A stretch of 64,000 nt of DNA from Micromonospora coriariae (GTDB taxonomy: Bacteria > Actinomycetota > Actinomycetes > Mycobacteriales > Micromonosporaceae): positions 2,790,001 through 2,854,000 of the forward strand of contig NZ_LT607412.1 in the NCBI RefSeq assembly GCF_900091455.1. The letters run 5' to 3'. Every line of letters starts with the position of its first letter. The stretch's first letter is position 1. Shown piece by piece: positions 15,044-22,698 of the stretch. The notes under the pieces are model-generated. The model saw only the letters and a list, made by a program, of their open reading frames with translations, did no database searches and was not told the DNA's origin. The position numbers and the translations under genes were made by a program.

Positions 15044-16498
15044 TCAACCGCGGGGCAGCCGCACCTCTGCGACCGTACCGCCGCCGGCCCTCGGACGTAG
15101 GGATACCCATCCATTCTGCTGTTCAACGATCCGGCGGACGAGATAGAGACCGAGCCCTGCGCCCGGGTAGCCGCGCCGGTCGCCGGATTCGCCCTGCCAG
15201 AACCGGTCGAACGCCCGCTCCACGTGCTCCGGGCGGATGCCGATGCCCCGGTCGCTGACCCGGAAGGCCACCAGCTGACCGTCGACCGCGGCGGTGATCT
15301 CGATCGGCGCATGCGGCGCCGAGTACTTGCCGGCGTTGGTCGTCAGCTCGGTCAGCACGGTGACCAGGCTGGGCCGGTGGCCGAGTGCCTTGGGTAGGTC
15401 CGCCGGGAGGCGGAGCACCAGTCGGCGGCGCAGCTCCGCCGGCAGGTCGACGACCGCGGAGCGCAGCGCCTCGCCGAGGTCGAACGGGGTGGGCGGGTCG
15501 TCCCCCGGCCCCGCCTCGGCAGTCGAGGAGAGCAGTCGGTCGACCAGCCGCGCCAGCTCGTTGGCGCGCTGCCCGATCACCCGGGCGGCCTGCCGCCGGT
15601 CGGACTCGACAAGCGAATCCCAGTGGTCGGTGAGGGTGTCCGCGTACCCCTTGATCACGGTGACCGGGGTGCGTAGCTCATGGCTGGTCACCGCGACGAA
15701 CAGCTCGCGGTCGTGGTCCCGACGCTGCTGGTCGGTGATGTCGCGGAAGGTGACCACCCGCAGCGTGCCCGGGCCGGGCAGTTCCCCGGAGGTGATCCGC
15801 AGCCAGCGCCCGTCCGGCAGACGGTGGTCGCGGACCTGACCGGACGGCGGCAGCGGGAACGGCAGCGGTTGGCTCAGAGCCTGCTCGGCCGTCCGGCCGG
15901 TGACCTGGGCGGCGGCCGGGTTCCAGAGTCGGACGTGCCCGTCCCGGTCGACCACGGCCAGCCCGTCGGCGAGCGCCGCCACCACCGGTCCGTCGCCGTG
16001 CACTGGCAGCCCGGTCTGGTCGCCGTACATGTGCGCGATGCAGGAGGCGAGGTAGGCGACGACCCCCTGCTGCTCGGCGCTCGGCTCCTCGTCGACCTGG
16101 TAGAGCGCGTGCAGGCTGCCGACGGTGTGACCGCCGATCTCGGCCCGGGAGACCGCCATCCGGCGCAGGCCGCAGCCGGCCAGTTCGTCGGCGAGCTTGC
16201 CGCTGAGGTCGGCGACCCGGGCCTGGCGAACCCGGGGGCCCGAAAGTAGGCAGACAGTGTCCGGATCGTCGGCCGCCAGCGGGCGGCCGAGGATCCACTC
16301 CGCCGCCCCCGTCGCGGCGATCACCCGACCACCGGTCGGGCCGAACTCGGCGAACGCCATGCCGGCCGCGCCGAGGGCGGGCTGGGCCACCCGTAGCAGC
16401 TGGGTGAGGACCGGCAGGCCGGCGTCGCCAGAGTTGATCATCTCGATCACGACGGTGTGGCCGGCGATGAGAGCGGGGAAGTCAATACGCTCCGGCAT
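15044..16498 (-). CDS. soluble PAS-domain sensor histidine kinase
   Basis: 484 residues with no clear membrane helix. A GAF-like N-terminal region (about 20-160) is followed by a PAS domain (about 165-260, ALADGLAVVDRDGHVRLWNPAAA), a PAC-like VTFRDITDQQRRDHD, HisKA with the phospho-acceptor His in VTSHELRTPVTVIKGY, and HATPase with ELTTNAGKYS, VSDRGIGIRPEHVE and GAGLGLYLVRRI. ATG 16498 (MPERIDFPAL) is taken as the start; a longer start at 16534 is possible. No response regulator gene is nearby; the only linked gene is the small HATPase downstream. So it is an orphan cytosolic sensor kinase. Confidence 0.9.
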   Translation of the reverse strand: MPERIDFPALIAGHTVVIEMINSGDAGLPVLTQLLRVAQPALGAAGMAFAEFGPTGGRVIAATGAAEWILGRPLAADDPDTVCLLSGPRVRQARVADLSGKLADELAGCGLRRMAVSRAEIGGHTVGSLHALYQVDEEPSAEQQGVVAYLASCIAHMYGDQTGLPVHGDGPVVAALADGLAVVDRDGHVRLWNPAAAQVTGRTAEQALSQPLPFPLPPSGQVRDHRLPDGRWLRITSGELPGPGTLRVVTFRDITDQQRRDHDRELFVAVTSHELRTPVTVIKGYADTLTDHWDSLVESDRRQAARVIGQRANELARLVDRLLSSTAEAGPGDDPPTPFDLGEALRSAVVDLPAELRRRLVLRLPADLPKALGHRPSLVTVLTELTTNAGKYSAPHAPIEITAAVDGQLVAFRVSDRGIGIRPEHVERAFDRFWQGESGDRRGYPGAGLGLYLVRRIVEQQNGWVSLRPRAGGGTVAEVRLPRG

Positions 16499-16554
16499 GT
16501 GCCGAGTCTGCCCCGCCGACGCGAATTTCGGCACCCCTGCCCGGTAGGTGCCGG

Positions 16555-17343
16555 TCAGCGGTCCAGCCGGGCCAGGGCGTGTGCCGGGCGATCGGTGATG
16601 ATCCCGTCCACCCCGGCGGCCAGGACCAGCTCCAGATCCGCCGGGTCGTTGACCGTCCAGACGTACACCTCGTTGCCGGACGCACGCAGCGCGGGCAGCA
16701 GTTGCGGGCGAGACCGGACCAGGCCGATGCCCGGCCCGGCGATGCGCGTGCCGAACGGCAGCCGCCCCAGGCGGAGCCAGGGCGGCAGCACCTCCAGCAA
16801 CAGCACAGTGGGCAGCGTCGGGGCCAGCTCGTGCACCCGTCGGACCGCCAGCGGGGAGAACGACATGACGGTGACCTGGACCGGGTCGTCCGGCGCCGGG
16901 TCGGCCAGCCCGTACCGGCGCAGCAGGGCGACCAGCCGCCGCTCCACGTTCGAACCGTAACGGGACGGGTGCTTCGTCTCCACCAGCAGCCGGACCGGGC
17001 GGCCGGCGGCCAGCACCGCGTCCAGCAGCCGGGCCAGGGTCAGCAGCCGGGTGTGTGACTCGTCGGGCGGCACGTCACCGCTCGGCGCGCTGCCGGGGTG
17101 CCAGGAGCCGAAGTCCAGCGTCTCCAGCTCGGCGAGCGTACGCGCGCTGACCAGGCCGCGACCGTTGCTGGTGCGGTCCAGTCGGCGGTCGTGCACGCAG
17201 ACCAGATGCCCGTCCCGGGTCAGCCGGACGTCGCACTCCAGGCCGTCGGCGCCCTCGTCGAGGGCACGCAGGTAGGCGGCGAGGGTGTGTTCCGGAAGGT
17301 CGTACGAGGCGCCGCGGTGCGCGAAGACCAGAGGCCCGCCCAT
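16555..17343 (-). CDS. glycerophosphodiester phosphodiesterase
   Basis: 262 residues, GDPD fold. The HRG motif (FAHRGASYDLPEHTLAAY) and the acidic metal-binding GADGLECDVRLTRDG, plus the second His in LVCVHDRRLDRTSNG, give the complete catalytic set; VWTVNDPADL and DGIITDRP close the barrel. It hydrolyses glycerophosphodiesters to glycerol-3-phosphate and an alcohol. There is no signal peptide, so it is cytosolic. ATG 17343 begins MGGPLVFAHRG. It follows the rhodanese gene by 11 bases, suggesting a small operon, and may supply glycerol-3-phosphate for lipid synthesis. Confidence 0.92.
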   Translation of the reverse strand: MGGPLVFAHRGASYDLPEHTLAAYLRALDEGADGLECDVRLTRDGHLVCVHDRRLDRTSNGRGLVSARTLAELETLDFGSWHPGSAPSGDVPPDESHTRLLTLARLLDAVLAAGRPVRLLVETKHPSRYGSNVERRLVALLRRYGLADPAPDDPVQVTVMSFSPLAVRRVHELAPTLPTVLLLEVLPPWLRLGRLPFGTRIAGPGIGLVRSRPQLLPALRASGNEVYVWTVNDPADLELVLAAGVDGIITDRPAHALARLDR

Positions 17344-17354
17344 CCCGGCCGCCT

Positions 17355-17702
17355 TCAGATGACCTGGCCGGGCTGCCCGTTGGCGTCGACCACCGGGCGG
17401 CCGACGGCGGCCCACTGGCGCATCCCGCCGTCGGCGTTGCGTACCTGCTCCCAGCCGTTGTTGACCAGGTAGGCGACGACCTGGGCGGAGCGCCCGCCGG
17501 AGCGGCAGATGACCGCCACGTCCCGGTCGGTCGGCACCTCGGCCAGCCGCGCCGGCAGTTCCATCATCGGCAGGTGGTGGGCGCCGGGAGCGTGGCCGGC
17601 CGCCCACTCGTCGTCTTCCCGCACATCCAGCAGGTAGGTGTCGTCGGCGATCTCGGTCACGGGCACGGTGGGAACCTGGGGTCCGAACACAGGTACCAAC
17701 AC
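17355..17702 (-). CDS. rhodanese-like domain protein
   Basis: 115 residues, a single rhodanese fold. The active loop AVICRSGGRSA carries the catalytic Cys and is flanked by LLDVREDDEWAAGHAPGAHHLP. Single-domain rhodaneses transfer sulfane sulfur; the acceptor is unknown. The GTG at 17702 is the first usable start. It lies directly upstream of the glycerophosphodiesterase and downstream (by 46 bases) of the first LCP gene, all on the minus strand. Confidence 0.9.
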   Translation of the reverse strand: MLVPVFGPQVPTVPVTEIADDTYLLDVREDDEWAAGHAPGAHHLPMMELPARLAEVPTDRDVAVICRSGGRSAQVVAYLVNNGWEQVRNADGGMRQWAAVGRPVVDANGQPGQVI

Positions 17703-17748
17703 TAGATCCTCATCGGCCGGTTCGGCATCGACCCGGCCGTCGGCACCA

Positions 17749-18666
17749 TCACAACCGGGTCACCCACCGTGGGTTGGCCTGAGCCCAGGCCGGCACCCTG
17801 GTGCCGCGTACGGCCTCGAAGAGCCCGTTGCCGCCGTTGTCCAGCACCACGTACGAGACCTCGCCGATGGTCTGCGGGGACGAGGGCACCTGGACACCCC
17901 GCAACCCGTCGGCCGGCAGCGCGCGCAGCGCGAGGAGCAGGTCCTCCAGGGGTACGCCGTTGGTGTCGACGGTCAACGAACCGCCGACCGCCCGGAGCAC
18001 CTGGTCCAGCTTGACCGGGTTGCTGCGCAGATCCGCCTGGCCAGCCCGGTCCAGCATCGCCTTGAGCAGTTGCTGCTGGTGGTGCTGCCGGTCGTAGTCG
18101 CCGCCGGGCAGGTCGTAGCGCTGCCGTACGTAGTCCAGTGCCTCCGCGCCATCCATCTGCCGACAGCCGGTGGGGAAGACCCGGTTGGTGTGGATGGAGC
18201 GGACCTCGGTGTCCACGCACATCCGCACCCCACCGAGCAGGTCGATCACCTTCCGGAAGCCGGAGAAGTCGATGAGCGCGGCACCGTCGAACCGGATCCC
18301 GGTGAGTCGGGCCAGAGTGGCGGAGAGCAACCGGGTGCCGGCCTGCCCGCCGCCGCCGTGCTCGTACGCCGCATTGATCTTGTCCTGGCCGCCGGGGAAG
18401 CCGTTTGTCGGCGGGATGGCGACCAGCAGGTCACGCGGGATGGAGACCAGGTACGCCTCCCGGCGCCCAGCGGGCACGTGCACGATGAGGATGGTGTCCG
18501 AGCGTTGGTCCGGCCCGCTGCCGCCGGGGCGGCGGTCGGAGCCGACCAGCAGGTAGTTGAGCGGCCCGTCCAGGTCCGTCCGGTCGGTGCGGGCGTCGAG
18601 GTCGAGCAGGATCTCCTTGGCCACCGCGCGGTCGTACCTGTGGCTGAGCGTCTTGAGCCCGACCAC
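17749..18666 (-). CDS. LytR-CpsA-Psr (LCP) family wall-polymer ligase, first copy
   Basis: The readable frame from GTG 18666 gives 305 residues of a cell-wall LCP domain: YLLVGSDRRPGG, SDTILIVHVPAGRREAYLVSIPRDL with the catalytic-site Arg/Asp cluster, and YVRQRYDLPGGDYDRQHHQQQ with the later Arg pair. LCP proteins transfer wall polymers from undecaprenyl pyrophosphate to peptidoglycan, outside the membrane. In the same frame upstream (to about 18798) a TM anchor is encoded (residues ILLGIGLALVLLAGLAVV), but I find no ATG, GTG or TTG before the in-frame stop; only ACG or GTC codons sit after a GGGGAGG. The true start is thus unresolved (unusual start or mutation). See the finding on this gene. 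Confidence 0.8.
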   Translation of the reverse strand: MVGLKTLSHRYDRAVAKEILLDLDARTDRTDLDGPLNYLLVGSDRRPGGSGPDQRSDTILIVHVPAGRREAYLVSIPRDLLVAIPPTNGFPGGQDKINAAYEHGGGGQAGTRLLSATLARLTGIRFDGAALIDFSGFRKVIDLLGGVRMCVDTEVRSIHTNRVFPTGCRQMDGAEALDYVRQRYDLPGGDYDRQHHQQQLLKAMLDRAGQADLRSNPVKLDQVLRAVGGSLTVDTNGVPLEDLLLALRALPADGLRGVQVPSSPQTIGEVSYVVLDNGGNGLFEAVRGTRVPAWAQANPRWVTRL

Positions 18667-18900
18667 GGCGAGCCCGGCCAGCAGGACGAGGGCCAGGCCG
18701 ATGCCGAGCAGGATCCGTGACCCACGGGCGCGGCGCGGACGGGCGGCTCCGGCCTCGGCGGCCCGGTCCGCTGCGTTCCGTCCCGACCTGGACGTGACCG
18801 CCTCCCCGCAGCCGATACGTGAAACCTGCTCACGTCAGGCTACGGGCGGTGACGGGGCGGTCGCCGGCTTTCCGGGACTTCCGGTCGGCTGCCGCCTGCG

Positions 18901-20154
18901 TCACTTCCGGCTTGAGATCATCTCCGGGTGGGCGAAGACAAATTCGCCCAGCTTGTCCTGCTTCATCGCCCGGAACATCTCCATGGTCTCCTCGTTCAAC
19001 GTCTCGCGCTGATTGCCGTTCCCGTTGAACGTGCCGTTGTTGGTCTTGAGCATGGTCAGGTCCCTCGAGGTCACCCCGCGCATGGTGAAGATGAACTTCT
19101 CGATCGCCACGCCGCCGGTGTCCAGCACCAGCGCCTTGCCGGCCGCCTTGGTCAGCTGCTGGAGCTTCGCCGGGTTGGTCAGCGCGCCGCCGTCGGTGGC
19201 CTTGCGGGCCATCGCCTTGATCAGCTGCTGCTGATTCTGCTGGCGGTCGTAGTCACCACCGGGGAGCCCGTAGCGTTGCCGGGCGTAGTCCAGGGCCGCC
19301 CAGCCCTCCATCTCCTGGCAGCCCTTCTTGTGCACCACCGGAGTCATCTGCTTGCCGGTCTTCTTGGCGTCGGCGTTCCACATCGGCTCGCCGTCGACGA
19401 ACGACATGTGCTTCGACTTGACCTCGTGGCTCACGCAGATCTTCACGGTGCCGAGGGTGTCGATGACGTTCTTGAAGCCACCGAAGTTGATGATCGCCGC
19501 ACCGTCGAAGCTGACTCCGGTGAGCCGCTTGATCGTCTGCGCCATCAACTGAGCCCCGCCCTCCCAGCCGCCACCGTTGCGGGCGCCGGCCTGGAAAGCG
19601 GCATTGATCTTGTCGGTGTCACCGCCGAACCCGCTCTTCGGGAACGCCGGGATCTGTGCCTCGGTGTCCCGGGGGATGGAGATCAGGTACGCCTGGTCGT
19701 GGGAGGCCGGGATGTGCAGGATGATGATGCTGTCCGACCGGACGTTGTCCGCGGCCCAGCGCTCCCGCGCGTCCACGCCGAGCAGCAGCATGTCGATCGG
19801 ACCGTCCAGGCTCGCGCCGCCCTCGGCGTCGGACTTACCCGCGTCACCGAGCAGGTTCCGCTGGGCGATGTCCCCGGTCGCCTGGCTGATCAGCACCTTG
19901 CTACCGACGATGCCCACTCCGCTGCTGAGCATCAGCACGGCACCGAAGATCACCGTCAGCCGAGCCCAGAGCGGATCCCTGCGCTTCGGGCGCTTCTTCG
20001 CCGGCCCGCCTCCGGAGCGGCCACCGCCGCCGGGCGGGCGACCACCCGGACCGCCGCCCGCGCGGCCCGGCTGCATCGGAATGGACGAGGCGATCCGGCC
20101 GCTGGGGGCGGCGGACCCGGTAGACGAAGGGCGACGGCTGGCCTGAACCGGCAT
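18901..20154 (-). CDS. LytR-CpsA-Psr (LCP) family wall-polymer ligase, second copy
   Basis: 417 residues. A basic Gly/Pro-rich cytosolic tail (about 1-60) precedes one TM helix (about 65-87, LTVIFGAVLMLSSGVGIVG). The external LCP domain shows MLLLGVDARERWAADNVRSDSIIILHIP, YLISIPRDTEAQIP, GAAIINFGGFKNVIDTLG and YARQRYGLPGGDYDRQQ, all typical. It joins wall glycopolymers to peptidoglycan. The start is ATG 20154. A C-terminal extra segment (LKTNNGTFNGNGNQRETLNEETMEM) differs from the first copy. It is one of three tandem paralogues on the minus strand. Confidence 0.92.
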   Translation of the reverse strand: MPVQASRRPSSTGSAAPSGRIASSIPMQPGRAGGGPGGRPPGGGGRSGGGPAKKRPKRRDPLWARLTVIFGAVLMLSSGVGIVGSKVLISQATGDIAQRNLLGDAGKSDAEGGASLDGPIDMLLLGVDARERWAADNVRSDSIIILHIPASHDQAYLISIPRDTEAQIPAFPKSGFGGDTDKINAAFQAGARNGGGWEGGAQLMAQTIKRLTGVSFDGAAIINFGGFKNVIDTLGTVKICVSHEVKSKHMSFVDGEPMWNADAKKTGKQMTPVVHKKGCQEMEGWAALDYARQRYGLPGGDYDRQQNQQQLIKAMARKATDGGALTNPAKLQQLTKAAGKALVLDTGGVAIEKFIFTMRGVTSRDLTMLKTNNGTFNGNGNQRETLNEETMEMFRAMKQDKLGEFVFAHPEMISSRK

Positions 20155-20316
20155 GCGTGCTCCAGCTCGTGATCAGGAGGGGGGCGGCACCACTGTACGT
20201 ACATCGATTCGACTTGGCGAGTTCATCCCGGGTCAATCCGGACGCCGATTTCGCTGAGGTCGGTCGGTCGTCGACACCTGATGACCCGAACGGGCCGCTG
20301 CCGGTCGTCCTGCGGA

Positions 20317-21552
20317 TCAGCCGCCCTCGGTGCCCTTGGGCTGGTTGGCCTTGACCCAGTCCGCCATGGTGTCCGCCGACATGGCCCGGTACATCGCCAG
20401 CGCCTTCTCCCGGTCGGAGACCACCACCGACTCGCCGTTGATCGTGTCGCTGCCCGAGTTCGGGCTGGTCACGAAGGTGAGGTTCTGGCCGCGCAGGTTG
20501 CGGAACTGCAGCGCCATGTCCGTCACCGAGAAGCCCTCGTCGACGGTGGCGGCGGCGGTCACCGACTGGAGGAAGTCGTGGAGCTTCTTCGGGTTCGCCA
20601 GCGTGCCCGTGCTCGCCGCCTTGTCCAGCAGCGCCCGGAGGAACTCCTGCTGGTGCCGCATCCGGGCGAAGTCCCCGTCCGGGAACTGCTTGCGCTGGCG
20701 GATCCAGTCCAACGCCTCCGCGCCATCCATGTGGTTGGTGCCCTTGGTGAACGTCCGGTACGGCTTGTGGATCGAGGTGACGGTCCGCTCCACCTTCAGG
20801 TCGACGCCGCCGAGGGCGTCGGTGACCTGCTTGAAGCCGGCGAAGTCGATCGCCATCACGTGGTCGATCCGGACGTCGGTGAAGCACTCCACGGTGCGGA
20901 CCGCGAGCGGCAGCCCGCCGAACGCGAACGCCGCATTGATCTTCGCGCGCTGGCCGGAGCCGCAGTCCGCGCCGGCGCTCTCCGGGATCGGCACGTAGAG
21001 GTCACGAGGGATGGAGACCAGGTACGCCTCCTGGTGGTCGGCCGGAATGTGCATCACGATGATCGTGTCGGCGCGCCACTGGCTCTTCGTGTCGACCGGC
21101 GCGTCCGGGTCCCGAGAGTCGCTGCCCACCAGCAGGATGTTCAGCGCGCCGTCGACGGTCTTGACCGGTCGGCCACCGGTGATCTCCGCGAACGGGTCGG
21201 TCCGGGCCAGGTCGCCGTCGAGGTTGCGCGCGTACAGCCACGCGCCGATGCCGCCGAGCAGGGCCAGCACCAGCACGGCGATCCCGGCCACCAGGCCGAT
21301 CCGACCCCAGCGTGGCCGTGGGCCGCGCCGGTCCGGCCCGCCGGCACCACCCGTTCCACCTGGTCCTCCGGGCCCACGCGGCCCCTCCGGGCCGCCCGGC
21401 CGGGGCCGCTCCTCGTCGGGCGACGGATACCAGCGTGCCTCGCTCGGCCGGGTACGTCCGGAGGCGCCCCGGTCGGGGCCGGGCACGGAGGCGCGCCCGG
21501 CGCTGCGGTGCAGGTACGGGTGCGGAACGCCGGCAGACGAGGTCGCTGACAT
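20317..21552 (-). CDS. LytR-CpsA-Psr (LCP) family wall-polymer ligase, third copy
   Basis: 411 residues. A long Pro/Gly-rich cytosolic tail (about 1-85) precedes a TM helix (about 86-108, IGLVAGIAVLVLALLGGIGAWL). The external LCP domain has ILLVGSDSRDPD, WRADTIIVMHIPADHQEAYLVSIPRDLYVPIP, and WIRQRKQFPDGDFARMRHQ, then a C-terminal extension FSVTDMALQFRNLRGQNLTFV. The start is ATG 21552. In this copy the segment after WIRQRK has KQFPDG instead of the LPGGDYDRQ of the other two, so it may use a different wall polymer or acceptor. Lies upstream of the other two paralogues and downstream of an epimerase gene. Confidence 0.92.
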   Translation of the reverse strand: MSATSSAGVPHPYLHRSAGRASVPGPDRGASGRTRPSEARWYPSPDEERPRPGGPEGPRGPGGPGGTGGAGGPDRRGPRPRWGRIGLVAGIAVLVLALLGGIGAWLYARNLDGDLARTDPFAEITGGRPVKTVDGALNILLVGSDSRDPDAPVDTKSQWRADTIIVMHIPADHQEAYLVSIPRDLYVPIPESAGADCGSGQRAKINAAFAFGGLPLAVRTVECFTDVRIDHVMAIDFAGFKQVTDALGGVDLKVERTVTSIHKPYRTFTKGTNHMDGAEALDWIRQRKQFPDGDFARMRHQQEFLRALLDKAASTGTLANPKKLHDFLQSVTAAATVDEGFSVTDMALQFRNLRGQNLTFVTSPNSGSDTINGESVVVSDREKALAMYRAMSADTMADWVKANQPKGTEGG

Positions 21553-21628
21553 GTAACTCAGGGTACGTAGGACGAGCCACTACCGCCCTCAGGCGACACT
21601 CAGCCAGCTGTCGTGCGTCGCCGGCCGG

Positions 21629-22606
21629 TTACCCTAGCCGCGCCCGGAAGTGCTCGATCGTGCGTCGCAGGCCGTCTTCGGGCGCCACGGTCGGCTCGTA
21701 TCCGAGCAGTTCGCGGGCGAGGGTCAGGTCCGGGCGGCGCATCTCCGGGTCATCCGAGCTTCGAGTGATGTACGTCACTTCCGAGCTGCTGTCGGAGAGC
21801 GACACGATCAACTCAGCCAGTTGCCGCATGGTGAGCTCATGCTCGGTGCCGCAGTTGATCGGACCGGTCTCGGTCGAGTCGAGCAGCAGCAGGATGCCTC
21901 GCACCAGGTCCTCGACGAAACAGATGGACCTGGTCTGGTTGCCGGTGCCGTGCACGGTGAGCGGCTCGCCGCGCAGCGCCTGGGAGATGAAGGTCGGGAT
22001 GGCCCGGCCGTCGTCGGGGCGCATCCGCGGGCCGTACGTGTTGAAGATCCGGACGATCGCCGCGTCGAGCCCGCGGTGCCGGTGGTACGCCATGGTGGCC
22101 GCCTCGGAGAAGCGCTTCGCCTCGTCGTAGACGCTGCGTACCCCGATCGGGTTGACGTTGCCCCAGTAGGTCTCGCGCTGCGGGTGCTCCTTCGGGTCCC
22201 CGTACGCCTCGGAGGTGGAGGCCATCAGGAACCGGGCGCCGTCGGCGACCGCGCGGTCCAGCAGGTGCAGGGTGCCCACCGAGCCGACCCGCAGGATCTC
22301 CACCGGCAGGTGGGCGAAATCGGTGGGGCTGGCCGGCGAGGCCATGTGCAGGATCGCGTCGAACCGCTCGGCCAGCGCCGGGTGGTGCGTCGGCAGACCC
22401 TCGGAGATGTCCGCCTCGACCAGGGTGAAGGTCGGCCGGTCCAGCAGGTGGGCGACGTTCTCCTTCGACCCGGTGACGAAGTTGTCCAGCGCCACCACCG
22501 TGCAACCCCGCGCGATCAGGGCGTCCACCAGGTGCGACGGGACGAAACCGGCGCCGCCGGTGACGAGAATGCGGTGACCGGAACCGTAGCGCTCAGCAAC
22601 CTTCAT
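21629..22606 (-). CDS. NAD-dependent epimerase/UDP-glucuronate decarboxylase-like (SDR extended)
   Basis: 325 residues. The Rossmann motif TGGAGFVPSHL, the catalytic set STSEAYGDP and the YxxxK in SVYDEAKRF, and NTYGPRMRPDDGR/GTGNQTRSICFVEDL match UDP-glucuronate decarboxylase (UXS)-like and NDP-sugar epimerase enzymes; HMASPASP is a UXS-type signature. They would convert a UDP-sugar acid to UDP-xylose or a related sugar for polysaccharides. ATG 22606 begins MKVAERYGSG. Position next to three LCP genes supports a role in wall polysaccharide supply (inference). The exact sugar cannot be read. Confidence 0.85.
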   Translation of the reverse strand: MKVAERYGSGHRILVTGGAGFVPSHLVDALIARGCTVVALDNFVTGSKENVAHLLDRPTFTLVEADISEGLPTHHPALAERFDAILHMASPASPTDFAHLPVEILRVGSVGTLHLLDRAVADGARFLMASTSEAYGDPKEHPQRETYWGNVNPIGVRSVYDEAKRFSEAATMAYHRHRGLDAAIVRIFNTYGPRMRPDDGRAIPTFISQALRGEPLTVHGTGNQTRSICFVEDLVRGILLLLDSTETGPINCGTEHELTMRQLAELIVSLSDSSSEVTYITRSSDDPEMRRPDLTLARELLGYEPTVAPEDGLRRTIEHFRARLG

Positions 22607-22636
22607 ACCGATCAGCCTACCGACCCCCGGAATTGC

Positions 22637-22681
22637 GGAAGGGCCCCCTGTTGACGCCCGGCGTTCCACAGGAGGCCCTTC
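22637..22681. repeat. GGGGCCC palindromic repeat, degenerate copy
   Basis: GGAAGGGCCCCCTGTTGACGCC and the later CACAGGAGGCCCTTCT form an imperfect inverted repeat of the same family as the copies at 13571 and 58549. It lies between the epimerase start and the ActP stop, both minus strand, and may end the actP transcript. Confidence 0.6.
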
Positions 22682-22698
22682 TCAACAAAGTGCCGCGG

